Assembly: GCF_052162025.1 (NCBI RefSeq)
Contig: NZ_CP197401.1
Coordinates: 186,001 to 250,000, forward strand
DNA: 64,000 bases
From: Methylobacter sp015476545
GTDB taxonomy: Bacteria > Pseudomonadota > Gammaproteobacteria > Methylococcales > Methylomonadaceae
Reading direction: 5' to 3'
Shown: positions 17,434-26,289 of the stretch, in pieces
Layout: each line of letters opens with the position of its first letter
Numbering within the stretch: position 1 is the stretch's first letter
Notes under the pieces: model-generated
Told to the model about the DNA's origin: nothing
Databases searched by the model: none
What the model saw: only the letters and a program-made list of their open reading frames with translations
Position numbers and translations under genes: made by a program

Positions 17434-18278
17434 GGCTGCTGGTCACGGGCGGACAGGGTTTTACCGGGCAGCACTTTGTCAAGGCTGCCCGTGCCTGTGG
17501 GCACGAGGTTATTACTCTGCAAGCCGATCTCAAAGATCGCGAAGCAGTACGGCAGCAGGTAGTTGAAGCAGCGCCGGAAGCCGTCGTTCATCTGGCTGCG
17601 ATCAGCTTCGTCGGGCACGCCGATGCCAGTGCGTTTTACGATGTCAACGTGATTGGCACGCTGAATCTGCTGGAGGCTCTGGCCGCCCTTGCGCAGCCGC
17701 CACGCAGTGTCTTGATCGCCAGCAGCGCCAATGTGTACGGTAACTGCGAGCGGTCACCCATTACGGAAGAGCAAGCGCCGGCGCCGGTCAATCATTACGC
17801 CATGAGCAAGCTGGCCATGGAGTATATGGCCAGAACTTATCTCGACAGGCTGCCGTTGTTTTTCGCGCGGCCTTTTAACTATACAGGCCCGTTGCAGGCC
17901 AAGTCGTTTGTCATTCCCAAGCTGGTCGCGCATTTTGCGCAGAAGGCAGAGGCGGTTGAGCTAGGCAATCTTGATGTGGAGCGCGAGTTTAACGATGTGC
18001 GCTTTGTCTGCGAAGCCTATTTGCGATTGCTGCAGAAGGCTACTCCCGGCGAGGTCTATAACATCTGCTCCGGCAAGCCGGTAACGCTCAAATCCGTGAT
18101 TGAGCTGTTGGGCCAGATTACGGGGCATCAATTGCAGGTCAATGTAAACCCGGCCTTTGTGCGCAGCAATGAAATTCACCGTTTATGCGGCAGCCCGGCA
18201 AAACTGGTTAATACAGTAGGGGAGATTCCGTCGCCGGCCTTGGTTGATACGCTGCGCTGGCTGTTGGTCGAAAGTTGA
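17430..18278 (+). CDS. rmd: GDP-4-keto-6-deoxy-D-mannose reductase
   Basis: A 282-residue SDR with the cofactor motif TGGQGFTG at residues 6-13 and catalytic Y123/K127 (HYAMSK). It reduces the Gmd product to GDP-D-rhamnose. The start is TTG at 17430, overlapping the gmd stop; the protein then begins directly with the beta strand of the Rossmann fold, which supports this start. GDP-L-fucose synthase is less likely because that enzyme is longer and has a different C-terminus. Its stop shares a base with the next ATG. Confidence 0.9.
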   Translation: MRLLVTGGQGFTGQHFVKAARACGHEVITLQADLKDREAVRQQVVEAAPEAVVHLAAISFVGHADASAFYDVNVIGTLNLLEALAALAQPPRSVLIASSANVYGNCERSPITEEQAPAPVNHYAMSKLAMEYMARTYLDRLPLFFARPFNYTGPLQAKSFVIPKLVAHFAQKAEAVELGNLDVEREFNDVRFVCEAYLRLLQKATPGEVYNICSGKPVTLKSVIELLGQITGHQLQVNVNPAFVRSNEIHRLCGSPAKLVNTVGEIPSPALVDTLRWLLVES

Positions 18279-19441
18279 TGAAGGTTATTGTATCGATTGA
18301 CCCGGTACGATTCCCTCTGACAGGCATTGGGCGTTATACTTTTGAATTAGTGCGCCACCTTGCTAAGCTGGACGATGTCGGTGATCTGAGGCTGCTGTCC
18401 GGATCCGGTTTTGTGCCGTCTCTGCCAGCGGCGGCAGCGTGTGTTGACGATGGCAGAACGTCGCTGGTCAGGCAGTTAAAAAAACATCTGCTGAAAAGCC
18501 ACACAGTAGTGGATCTGGCCAGTGGTTTCAGGAACTGGAGAAGGCAGCGCGCTTTGCTTGGGCTTGAGGATTTTGTCTTTCATGGGCCTAATTACTATCT
18601 GCCCAGGTTTGCCGGCGTCAATGTCAGCACTTTTCATGATCTGTCGGTGTATAGTTGGTCTCACTGCCATCCGCCGGAGCGTGTACGGTTCATGCAAAAA
18701 CAGATTGCGATTTCATTGCGGAGGGCCGACATGTTGATTACGGACTCGGAATTTACCCGGCAGGAAGTCGCGCAGCATTTCTCTTGGCCGCTCGACAAAA
18801 TTCGTAGCGTATCGTTGGCCAGCAGTCCGGAGTTTTATCCTCGCAATCAGGCCGAATGGTCTGCAGCAGGCGTTCGCTATGGTTTAACCATGGGTGGGTA
18901 TACGCTTTTTGCAGGGACCATAGAGCCCCGTAAGAATCTGGATGTCCTGCTCGATGCTTATGGGTTACTGCCTCTGAACTTGCGGCAGCGATGGCCGTTG
19001 GTCATGACGGGCTATCAAGGCTGGCAAAGCGAAAAACTGCACGAACGCATCAAGGCGGCCAGTCGTGAGGGCTGGGTACGTTACTTAGGCTATGTGCCTG
19101 CCGAGGATTTGCCCTTGCTTTATGCCGGCGCCCGTCTGTTTGCATTTCCTTCGCTGTATGAGGGTTTTGGCTTGCCGATACTGGAGGCGATGGCTTCCGG
19201 AGTGCCGGTGGTCTGCTCAAATGCTTCTTCCTTGCCCGAGGTCGCGGGCGATGCAGCCGGCATGTGCGAGGCAATGGACGTGGATAGTCTGTCGGGATTG
19301 ATTGCGGCAGGGCTGGAAGACGACATCTGGCGTAACAGTGCGATTGAAAAGGGACTGGCCCGGGCCGCTGGATTCAGTTGGCAGCGTTGCGCCGAAGAAA
19401 CGGTTGCAGTTTACCGTGAAGCAATCAGTGCCAGATCTTAG
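18278..19441 (+). CDS. GT4 glycosyltransferase, WbpY/WbdB-like mannosyl- or rhamnosyltransferase
   Basis: A 387-residue GT-B enzyme. N-terminal lobe begins VSIDPVRFPLTGIGRYTFEL, the donor site has AGTIEPRKNLD near 210, and the EX7E motif is E295-E303 (EGFGLPILE). ATG 18278 shares a base with the rmd stop (TGATG); an upstream in-frame TTG at 18275 is less likely. It is the last gene of the overlapping manC operon. Probable job: adding mannose or D-rhamnose from the GDP donor during primer or chain synthesis. Exact step unknown. Confidence 0.88.
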   Translation: MKVIVSIDPVRFPLTGIGRYTFELVRHLAKLDDVGDLRLLSGSGFVPSLPAAAACVDDGRTSLVRQLKKHLLKSHTVVDLASGFRNWRRQRALLGLEDFVFHGPNYYLPRFAGVNVSTFHDLSVYSWSHCHPPERVRFMQKQIAISLRRADMLITDSEFTRQEVAQHFSWPLDKIRSVSLASSPEFYPRNQAEWSAAGVRYGLTMGGYTLFAGTIEPRKNLDVLLDAYGLLPLNLRQRWPLVMTGYQGWQSEKLHERIKAASREGWVRYLGYVPAEDLPLLYAGARLFAFPSLYEGFGLPILEAMASGVPVVCSNASSLPEVAGDAAGMCEAMDVDSLSGLIAAGLEDDIWRNSAIEKGLARAAGFSWQRCAEETVAVYREAISARS

Positions 19442-19620
19442 CTTCTAAAATAACGTAGGAACAGTTGCTGAAATACCGTAATGAAAAAAGCAGTTGCTGA
19501 TCTGGCACAGGGATGTGATAGGCTATGACTATATAGCATTGGCTATCTGCACTACATTTACATAGATAGCTGTCACCGGTTTCTATTTTTGCGAGTTAAT
19601 CGATTGCAACAGGCGTTTTA

Positions 19621-20772
19621 ATGAAAGTTCTTCATGTTTATAGAACTTATTTTCCCGATACCCAGGGCGGTCTGGAAGAAGTGATTCGGCAGATCTGCCG
19701 TAATACCAAATGCCATAATGTGGAAAGCAGGGTTTTTACCCTAAGTCCGCAATCGGGGCAATCTGTCATATCGAGAAAAGAGGCCGATGTTTACCGTTTT
19801 AACCGGACCTTTGAAATTGCTTCATGCAGTGTGTCTATCAGTGCATTGTCAGGCTTCAAGCAATTGGTGGAATGGGCGGATATTGTGCATTATCATTTTC
19901 CCTGGCCTTTTGCCGACTTGCTTCATTTGTTAGGGCAAGTCAAGAAGCCCTCGATTGTTACTTATCATTCCGATATTGTCAGGCAGAAGGGTTGGTTAAC
20001 GTTATACCGTCCCTTAAAGCAGTATTTTCTTACGCACGTTGACTGTATCGTTTCAACCTCGCCCAATTACTTTGCAACGAGCGATGTCCTGGGGACTTTT
20101 TCCGAAAAAGTGGAGATTATTCCTATCGGATTGGATGACGCCAGCTATCCGGTTGTAGATGCCGAACAGATGGAATCCGTTCGGGCGCAATGCGGGGAAG
20201 GTTTCTTTCTATTTATAGGCGTGCTTCGTTATTACAAAGGACTGCGTATTCTGCTTGAAGCCATTAAAAATACGGCATTGCGGGTCGTCATCGTCGGTTC
20301 GGGACCGATAGAGAATGAATTGCGGCAGCAGGCCAGTGAACTGGGTTTAGAAAATGTCCAGTTTCTGGGCTACGTCAGCGATGAAGAAAAAGTCGCACTG
20401 ATTCGATTATCAAGAGCAATTGTTTTTCCTTCTTATCTACGCTCGGAAGCCTTTGGCGTCACTTTGCTGGAAGGGGCCATGTTTGGCAAGCCCTTGATTT
20501 CTGCGGAAATCGGCACAGGCACCAGCTATGTCAATAGTGACAAGGAAACGGGTTTTGTAGTGCCGCCATCCGATTCAAGACGGTTACGCGAAGCCATGGA
20601 AAAACTGGATCAGGATGAGCAGCTGGCTAAACGCATGGGACAAGCGGCACGAGAAAGATATGAAAAATTGTTTACCGGGAAAAGAATGGGCGAACAATAT
20701 GTGCAGTTGTATAAGAAATTGCTGGCCGAAGTGGTTTACGCGAAACCAGAGGCACAATCTAAAATAATCTAG
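19621..20772 (+). CDS. wbpZ: GT4 glycosyltransferase, WbdC/WbpZ-like first mannosyl/rhamnosyltransferase
   Basis: A 383-residue GT-B enzyme. The N-terminus (MKVLHVYRTYFPDTQGGLEE), the segments VTYHSDIVRQK and STSPNYFATS, and the EX7E region SEAFGVTLLE resemble E. coli WbdC and P. aeruginosa WbpZ as I recall them. Those enzymes add the first mannose or rhamnose to the lipid-linked primer in ABC-dependent O-antigen assembly. It is separated from the manC operon by 179 bases that contain no gene and only weak promoter-like boxes. The symbol is by similarity of family and context. Confidence 0.85.
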   Translation: MKVLHVYRTYFPDTQGGLEEVIRQICRNTKCHNVESRVFTLSPQSGQSVISRKEADVYRFNRTFEIASCSVSISALSGFKQLVEWADIVHYHFPWPFADLLHLLGQVKKPSIVTYHSDIVRQKGWLTLYRPLKQYFLTHVDCIVSTSPNYFATSDVLGTFSEKVEIIPIGLDDASYPVVDAEQMESVRAQCGEGFFLFIGVLRYYKGLRILLEAIKNTALRVVIVGSGPIENELRQQASELGLENVQFLGYVSDEEKVALIRLSRAIVFPSYLRSEAFGVTLLEGAMFGKPLISAEIGTGTSYVNSDKETGFVVPPSDSRRLREAMEKLDQDEQLAKRMGQAARERYEKLFTGKRMGEQYVQLYKKLLAEVVYAKPEAQSKII

Positions 20773-20809
20773 GCAGGGTAAGTGTCCAGACATCCACCAA
20801 GAGAACTAC

Positions 20810-20941
20810 ATGTCATTTTATCAAGGTTTCAACCACAATACCGGCAGTCAGGCGGCGGATCTGGGTATTGAATTTACAATCAACGGTATCATCTGCTTGA
20901 TTCAGGCTATACCTTTGAAACAAACCGGAACATGCCCATGA
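20810..20941 (+). CDS. Possible 43-residue ORF upstream of the second permease
   Basis: ATG 20810 opens a 43-codon frame whose TGA (20939-20941) overlaps an in-frame ATG of the next gene at 20938 as ATGA, the coupling arrangement seen throughout this locus. The ribosome site (AAGAGAA) is weak. The peptide has no recognised domain. It may be a coupling leader, a remnant of a lost gene, or chance. Confidence 0.25.
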   Translation: MSFYQGFNHNTGSQAADLGIEFTINGIICLIQAIPLKQTGTCP

Positions 20942-21771
20942 ATCCATATGCCGTGCAATCCGCATCACCCAAGGCGCTGGCACGAAGCCTATGGTGTAAC
21001 CGGCAGCTTATCAGGCAAATGACCGTGCGCGAAGTAGTCGGGCGCTATAAAGGTTCTGTTATGGGACTGTTTTGGTCGTTTCTCAATCCCGTGTTCATGC
21101 TGGTGGTATATACCTTTGTTTTCTCGGTTGTCTTTAAAGCCCGTTGGGGCGTGGGAGGCGCGGAGGAAACCAAAACCCAGTTTGCCGTGGTGTTGTTTGT
21201 CGGCATGATTGTGCATGGGCTGTTTGCCGAAGTGCTCAATCGCGCGCCTGGCTTGATTCTGGCCAATGCCAATTATGTCAAAAAGGTGGTGTTTCCGCTG
21301 GAGATATTGCCTATTGTCAGCATGGGAGGGGCGCTGTTTCACAGTTTGGTCAGTTTGAGCGTGCTGCTTGCCGCGTTTGTTATATTTAACGGCTATCTGC
21401 ATTGGACGGTAATTTTCATTCCATTCGTATTGCTGCCTCTGGTTATCCTCGCCCTGGGCCTTGCCTGGATGCTCGCTTCTCTGGGGGTATTCCTTCGGGA
21501 TGTCGGGCAAACCATCGGCATCATTACCACGGTAATGATGTTTTTATCGCCGGTGTTTTTTCCTGTTACGGCCTTGCCGGAACAATACCGTCCCGTCATC
21601 ATGGCCAATCCGCTCACTTTTATTATCGAGCAGTCGCGCGATGTGCTCATTTGGGGACGATTGCCTGATTGGACCAGCTTGGGTGTGTATATGTTAGTCG
21701 CTAGTGTTATAGCCTGGGCAGGTTATATCTGGTTTCAAAGGACCAGAAAGGGTTTTGCCGATGTGCTTTGA
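20932..21771 (+). CDS. Second ABC-2 type polysaccharide permease, no adjacent ATPase
   Basis: A 279-residue membrane protein with the Wzm/KpsM architecture: cytoplasmic N-terminus VVGRYKGSVMGLFWSF near residue 38 and about six helices. It is not a close copy of the wzm gene at 7164. ABC-2 permeases normally sit beside their ATPase, but the 284 bases downstream contain no gene. It may use the Wzt at 7955, an ATPase outside the window, or be a leftover of gene loss. ATG 20932 was used; ATG 20938 is also possible. Confidence 0.88.
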   Translation: MPMNPYAVQSASPKALARSLWCNRQLIRQMTVREVVGRYKGSVMGLFWSFLNPVFMLVVYTFVFSVVFKARWGVGGAEETKTQFAVVLFVGMIVHGLFAEVLNRAPGLILANANYVKKVVFPLEILPIVSMGGALFHSLVSLSVLLAAFVIFNGYLHWTVIFIPFVLLPLVILALGLAWMLASLGVFLRDVGQTIGIITTVMMFLSPVFFPVTALPEQYRPVIMANPLTFIIEQSRDVLIWGRLPDWTSLGVYMLVASVIAWAGYIWFQRTRKGFADVL

Positions 21772-22055
21772 TCTGCGGGAAGTCGTTTATCCACTGACCC
21801 TACACAACGGTAGGGGTAGGCATTCCGGCGGGGCAAAATGCATAAGTCCTGATAGTCTCTAATTTAATGGCAGTGATATACTTCACAATTGCACAGATAG
21901 GGCAAAGTTATTCTGTGGGTAAAGTGGCTACTATTTGAATAATGGTGACACTCTAATCAATCGAAGCTCACTGCATCAGTGTGCAAGATTTGACAATTAA
22001 TTAAACAATCAAATTATTCCTGCAAGACAATGCAGCGGAGAGAAGTTCGAGGTCG
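21772..22055. other. Intergenic gap after the orphan permease
   Basis: 284 bases with no credible ORF and no trace of Walker or signature motifs in the frames I read. A short inverted CCTAC/GTAGG element occurs near 21797-21816. This is where an export ATPase would normally lie. Confidence 0.5.
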
Positions 22056-22964
22056 ATGAGTAAACAACTTGATGCTGTGACCCTGGTGACTGTCAATTAT
22101 AATGCGGGCGATATGCTTTTGAGCTGTATTCGTTCCGCGGCAGGTCAAGTCGGGGAAATCATTGTTGTGGATAATGCTTCCTCCGACCAAAGCCTGGTGA
22201 ACTTGAGCGCCCAGGATGAGTTGTTGGGAACCGTCAAAATTATCCGGAATTCGCGAAATCTGGGATTTGCCGCAGCTTGCAATATCGGAATGCAGGCTGC
22301 CAAAGGCGACTACATATTGTTTCTTAATCCGGACTGTGAGCTTAATCCCGATGCCATTCAAGCTATGTTGGATGTGTTCCATGAGTGCGCCGAGGCCGGC
22401 ATGGCAGGCGGATTACTGATTGGTCCCGATGGCAGGGAGCAGGGCGGCGGAAGGCGGGCCATTCCCACACCTTGGCGTTCTTTTGTAAGAGCCTTCGGTT
22501 TATCCCGATTTGAGCACCGCTGGCCAAAACTGTTTTTTGATTTCCATCTGAATAAGCAGCCGTTGCCGGTTCATCCTGTCGAAATAGAAGCCATCTCCGG
22601 GGCCTGCATGCTGGTCAAACGCAAAGCGATTGAAGATGTCGGGTTGTGGGATGAGGCGTATTTCCTGCATTGCGAAGATCTGGACTGGTGCATGCGCTTT
22701 CGTCAGAAAAAATGGAAGATTCTATTTGTGCCGGATGCGCACGTGGTTCATCACAAGGGCATGTGTAGCCGCTCGCGTCCCATATTTGTGGAATGGCACA
22801 AGCATAAAGGCATGATGCGCTTTTACCGTAAGTTTTTCAGCCATCAATATCCAAGGCCTTTAATGTGGCTGGTCGGCGCGGGTATCGGCCTGCGGTTCAG
22901 CATGCTGGTTGTTTATTTTACCAGTTGTCATATTGTGCATCGTCTGAGGTTGTTGAATGGATAA
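22056..22964 (+). CDS. GT2 glycosyltransferase, rhamnosyltransferase-like (WbbL type)
   Basis: A 302-residue GT-A enzyme. VTVNYNAG is at residues 11-18, VVDNASSD at 37-44, a DPDCELN-type acidic motif reading LNPDCELN near 92, and the catalytic-base region FLHCEDLDWCMRF near 208. A C-terminal hydrophobic segment (about 268-290) may anchor it. The family includes WbbL and other nucleotide-rhamnose transferases. It overlaps the next gene by 8 bases. Donor sugar is unknown. Confidence 0.87.
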   Translation: MSKQLDAVTLVTVNYNAGDMLLSCIRSAAGQVGEIIVVDNASSDQSLVNLSAQDELLGTVKIIRNSRNLGFAAACNIGMQAAKGDYILFLNPDCELNPDAIQAMLDVFHECAEAGMAGGLLIGPDGREQGGGRRAIPTPWRSFVRAFGLSRFEHRWPKLFFDFHLNKQPLPVHPVEIEAISGACMLVKRKAIEDVGLWDEAYFLHCEDLDWCMRFRQKKWKILFVPDAHVVHHKGMCSRSRPIFVEWHKHKGMMRFYRKFFSHQYPRPLMWLVGAGIGLRFSMLVVYFTSCHIVHRLRLLNG

Positions 22965-23847
22965 GCGGCAAGTAGGGATTATTGGTGCGACCAGCTTTGT
23001 CGGAGAATGTCTCCTGGATAGATTGGCAGGGCTGGATGTCGAGATGACGGCATTTTCGCGCAAACCTCAGAAAATCACCCCTGATCGTCATGCATCAAAA
23101 CTAAGTTGGCGTGTTTTAGATGAGAACGCGGCCGATCCGGTGGCCACGCCTTATTCTGTTGAAACGCGAGCAATTGAAAATTGGGTCAGCCTGGGACCTA
23201 TCTGGGTTTTGCCAGCGTTGTTTCCGATGCTGGAAGCCTATGGCATTCGCCGTATCGTGGCGTTGAGTTCAACCAGTCGCTTTACCAAAAAGACTTCCAG
23301 GGATGCATCGGAGCAGGCGCTGGCCGAGCATCTGATCAGCGGTGAAGAAAGCTTGAAAGCTTGGGCTGAAAAACAAGGCGTGGAATGGGTCATTATCCAG
23401 CCGACCATGATCTATGGCTACGGCAAGGACAGGAACATTGCCAGGATAGCGCATTTTATCGAGCGCTTCGGCTTTTTTCCCTTGCTTGGCAAAGCTACAG
23501 GCAAGCGGCAGCCGGTGCATGTTGAGGATGTCGTTGATGCCTGCTGTTCGGCGCTTTTTTCAGAGCGGGCGCTAAACCGCGCTTATGTTGTGTCGGGTAA
23601 AGAACGGCTGACTTACCGGGCAATGGTTGAGCGCATATTTTTATCAATCGGAAAACCGCCTGTTTTGTTGTCGCTGCCATTAGGCGTGTTTCAATATGCC
23701 GTCATGTGTTTGCGGGTCCTGCCCCGATTCAAGTCACTGACCGTTGAAATGGCGTCTCGCATGAATCAGGATATGGTTTTCGATCATGAAGAGGCGGCAC
23801 AGGATCTGGGGTTTAAGCCTAGAGGTTTTTTAGACAGCAAAGGCTGA
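22957..23847 (+). CDS. Atypical NAD(P)-binding SDR-family epimerase/dehydratase-like protein
   Basis: A 296-residue protein with the Rossmann glycine motif GIIGATSFVG at about residues 7-16, a strand ending in ALSSTS near 108, and VIIQPTMIYG near 147. The catalytic Y-x-x-x-K of ordinary extended SDRs is not where expected: after the SSTS serine the sequence runs RFTKKTSRDASEQ with no tyrosine. It may be an atypical SDR that binds a cofactor without classical catalysis, or use other residues. It overlaps the upstream GT2 by 8 bases, so it is likely a polysaccharide accessory gene. Confidence 0.75.
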   Translation: MDKRQVGIIGATSFVGECLLDRLAGLDVEMTAFSRKPQKITPDRHASKLSWRVLDENAADPVATPYSVETRAIENWVSLGPIWVLPALFPMLEAYGIRRIVALSSTSRFTKKTSRDASEQALAEHLISGEESLKAWAEKQGVEWVIIQPTMIYGYGKDRNIARIAHFIERFGFFPLLGKATGKRQPVHVEDVVDACCSALFSERALNRAYVVSGKERLTYRAMVERIFLSIGKPPVLLSLPLGVFQYAVMCLRVLPRFKSLTVEMASRMNQDMVFDHEEAAQDLGFKPRGFLDSKG

Positions 23848-24021
23848 CGGCTCAACGGGTTATCAACCCAAGCGTTGCGCTTGCTCTGGATCCTTGGCTT
23901 TGCCAAACTTCGGCGTACCCATAGCCGCTATTCGGGCCAGGCATGGCAGTCATCAAACGAATGGATGTTGTCCATTCAGCCTGAAAATAGTCCAATTCTT
24001 GATATAACATCTTAAATAGCA

Positions 24022-25284
24022 ATGAAATTTGTCTTTTCGCTGGGTGGATTGACCGCTCTGAATTTGGCTATTGCCATGGCCATCCAGTGGCTGGTTTTGG
24101 TCTATATCGGCCCAGGCGCCGATACCGATGCTTATTTTTCGGCGCAGATGCTGACCTTAATTCCTCTGACAATTTTCAGTGATATCCTGATCAGAGTATT
24201 GGTGCCTTTGTTGATAGGGTTAGCCGGGGAAAATTTGACTGCAAACGTAAAATCTTTGCTGCTGCAGTCATTTTTTGCCTTTGCGGTTATCGCTGCCATG
24301 TTGAGCTTGTCGGCTTATCTGTGGGTTCCGCTATTGTCGCCGGGGCTTTCGAAGCAAGCGCTCGATCTGGCGATTGAAATGGCTGAGGTGATGTCAGCTA
24401 CTCTGGTTTTTGGCGGACTGACGACGGTGTTGACATCGGCTTATCATGCCGAGCAGCGGTTTATTTATCCGGAGTTGTCACAATTTATTGCCGGTATGGT
24501 CGTGCTGGCCGGCGTATTTTATGCAATGCCCGTTTATGGCATCGTATCGGTCGCTTGGGGCGCTGTCATACGTTGGGGATTATGGGCTGTTATGTTGTTC
24601 CAATGGGTCGATTGGCGCACTCACTCGAGGTACGACCGGACACTGACCAAAATGGTCTGGCAACGCATGCGCGCTTTGCTGTATGGCGAATTAATCAACA
24701 AAAGCGGTCCGGTCGTTGACCGTTACTTGGCCTCATTCGGCTCCGCAGGCAGTATCAGCTTGCTGACCTTCGGCAACCAGCTCTACGGGATATTTTTGGC
24801 GCTTACCAATACAGTATTCGCCATGCCTTTGCTGGCATTTGCGGCAAGGAGCATGAAGTCAAACGATACGTCCCGGCTTAGGCAAAATTATCGACAGAAG
24901 CTGCTGCTGACCGGAACAATGGCGCTGGCTGTATGGGGTATTTTCGCCTTGTGCGGGAAATGGGCGCTGACTTTGCTGGTCGGCTATGGGAAATTCGGCG
25001 CCGGGCAAATCGATGTGCTGTGGCAGCTTATGATGGTGATGGGCGGCATGCTGGTCGCAGGCGTAGCCGGCCAAATGGCGGTCAGTTGCCTTTACGCATT
25101 GGGCCGGACGAGCGTGGTAGTCAGGCTTGCGATGGTCAATTTTTTCATTTGTGCAGGCATAAAAGTGCTGGCGTTCAATGCAATCGGTATTGTCGGCATT
25201 GCAATCGGAATCGTCGCTTATCAATTATTGAACGCTGTTGGATTGCATATTGCGCTGCTGCGCGCATTGAAACAGGTTGACTGA
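24022..25284 (+). CDS. MurJ/MviN-like polysaccharide or lipid flippase
   Basis: A 420-residue protein with about 12 predicted membrane helices. The segment GPGADTDAYFSAQML near residue 33 is the conserved first-loop signature of the MVF/MurJ branch of the MOP superfamily. It is shorter than essential MurJ proteins (about 510), so it is more likely a locus-specific flippase. Start ATG 24022 after a 174-base gap. No Wzy-like polymerase is seen in the window, so the substrate may be a single lipid-linked unit or decoration. Confidence 0.85.
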   Translation: MKFVFSLGGLTALNLAIAMAIQWLVLVYIGPGADTDAYFSAQMLTLIPLTIFSDILIRVLVPLLIGLAGENLTANVKSLLLQSFFAFAVIAAMLSLSAYLWVPLLSPGLSKQALDLAIEMAEVMSATLVFGGLTTVLTSAYHAEQRFIYPELSQFIAGMVVLAGVFYAMPVYGIVSVAWGAVIRWGLWAVMLFQWVDWRTHSRYDRTLTKMVWQRMRALLYGELINKSGPVVDRYLASFGSAGSISLLTFGNQLYGIFLALTNTVFAMPLLAFAARSMKSNDTSRLRQNYRQKLLLTGTMALAVWGIFALCGKWALTLLVGYGKFGAGQIDVLWQLMMVMGGMLVAGVAGQMAVSCLYALGRTSVVVRLAMVNFFICAGIKVLAFNAIGIVGIAIGIVAYQLLNAVGLHIALLRALKQVD

Positions 25285-25362
25285 AAGAGCGCAAAAAAAC
25301 GCCAATAACGCACAATAACGGTGATAGCCATGCCTTATCACGACTCGAACAGGAAAAAAACC

Positions 25363-26289
25363 GTGAATACGACTATGAACGAAGTCTATGTTATTCTCTC
25401 GACCTATAATGGCGAGCGATTTCTATCCGAACAGCTTGAATCCATTCTTGCGCAACAGTCAGTATCAATCAAACTCTATATACGCGATGACGGATCAAGC
25501 GATGGAACCAGGGCCATATTGGCATCCTTTGCCCAAAGCCATGCTCATATCGAAGTTGAGTATGGTGACAACATCGGCGTCATCAACAGTTTTTTTGCCT
25601 TGCTCAGGAAAATTCCGCCGGATGCCGAGTTTGTCGCTTTCGCCGACCAGGACGACATCTGGCTGCCGGACAAGCTTATACGGGCAGTTGACCGGCTAAA
25701 GGGCGCATCAAAACCGGTCATGTACTGTTCCTGTTATAAGGCCGTTGATGAAAATGGAGATTTTCTTTGGCAATCTTTGCCGCCTGAAAAAGAGATAAGC
25801 TTCAAAAACGCTATTGTGCAAAATATCACGACTGGCTGCACTGTAGTTATGAACGGGAGCCTATTGACCGCCCTAAAAATACACCAGGTCAATACAAAAA
25901 ATTTGATCATGCATGACTGGTGGGTCTATCTGGTGGCCGTCTGCTTCGGGCAAGTTATTTATGACCGGGAACCCTCTATGCTGTACAGGCAGCATGGCGG
26001 CAATGTGGTCGGCGCAAAAAACGGCTTCGCTTTGTGGCTGGGTAGAATTAAACGGTTTTTTTTGTATCGGAAGAAAAATTCCAGAATTGCCCAGGCCAGG
26101 GAATTTCTTGAACGCTATAAAAGCGACTTAAGCACTGAAGACTCGCATTTGATTTCGGCGTTTCTAGCTTATCGGCAGGCCGGATTATTGAAGAGAATAC
26201 GTTACGCGATTGAAATGCCCTTATACATGCAAAAAAAATCTGACAACCTCATTCTAAAATTGCAATTGATCTTAAACAGCGTGTACTGA
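25363..26289 (+). CDS. GT2 glycosyltransferase
   Basis: A 308-residue GT-A enzyme when started at GTG 25363, which has AGGA at 25351-25354 eight bases upstream. An in-frame GTG at 25321 and ATG codons at 25330 and 25375 are alternatives. The fold begins EVYVILSTYNGERFL, with DDGSSDGT and an ADQDDIW acidic motif, the pattern of rhamnosyltransferase-like GT2 proteins. It follows the flippase by 78 bases. Acceptor and donor are unknown. Confidence 0.87.
   Translation: MNTTMNEVYVILSTYNGERFLSEQLESILAQQSVSIKLYIRDDGSSDGTRAILASFAQSHAHIEVEYGDNIGVINSFFALLRKIPPDAEFVAFADQDDIWLPDKLIRAVDRLKGASKPVMYCSCYKAVDENGDFLWQSLPPEKEISFKNAIVQNITTGCTVVMNGSLLTALKIHQVNTKNLIMHDWWVYLVAVCFGQVIYDREPSMLYRQHGGNVVGAKNGFALWLGRIKRFFLYRKKNSRIAQAREFLERYKSDLSTEDSHLISAFLAYRQAGLLKRIRYAIEMPLYMQKKSDNLILKLQLILNSVY

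Noticed and set aside
23848..24021. Possible insertion-sequence remnant before the flippase gene
   Set aside because: No inverted ends or target duplication could be identified in the 174 bases.
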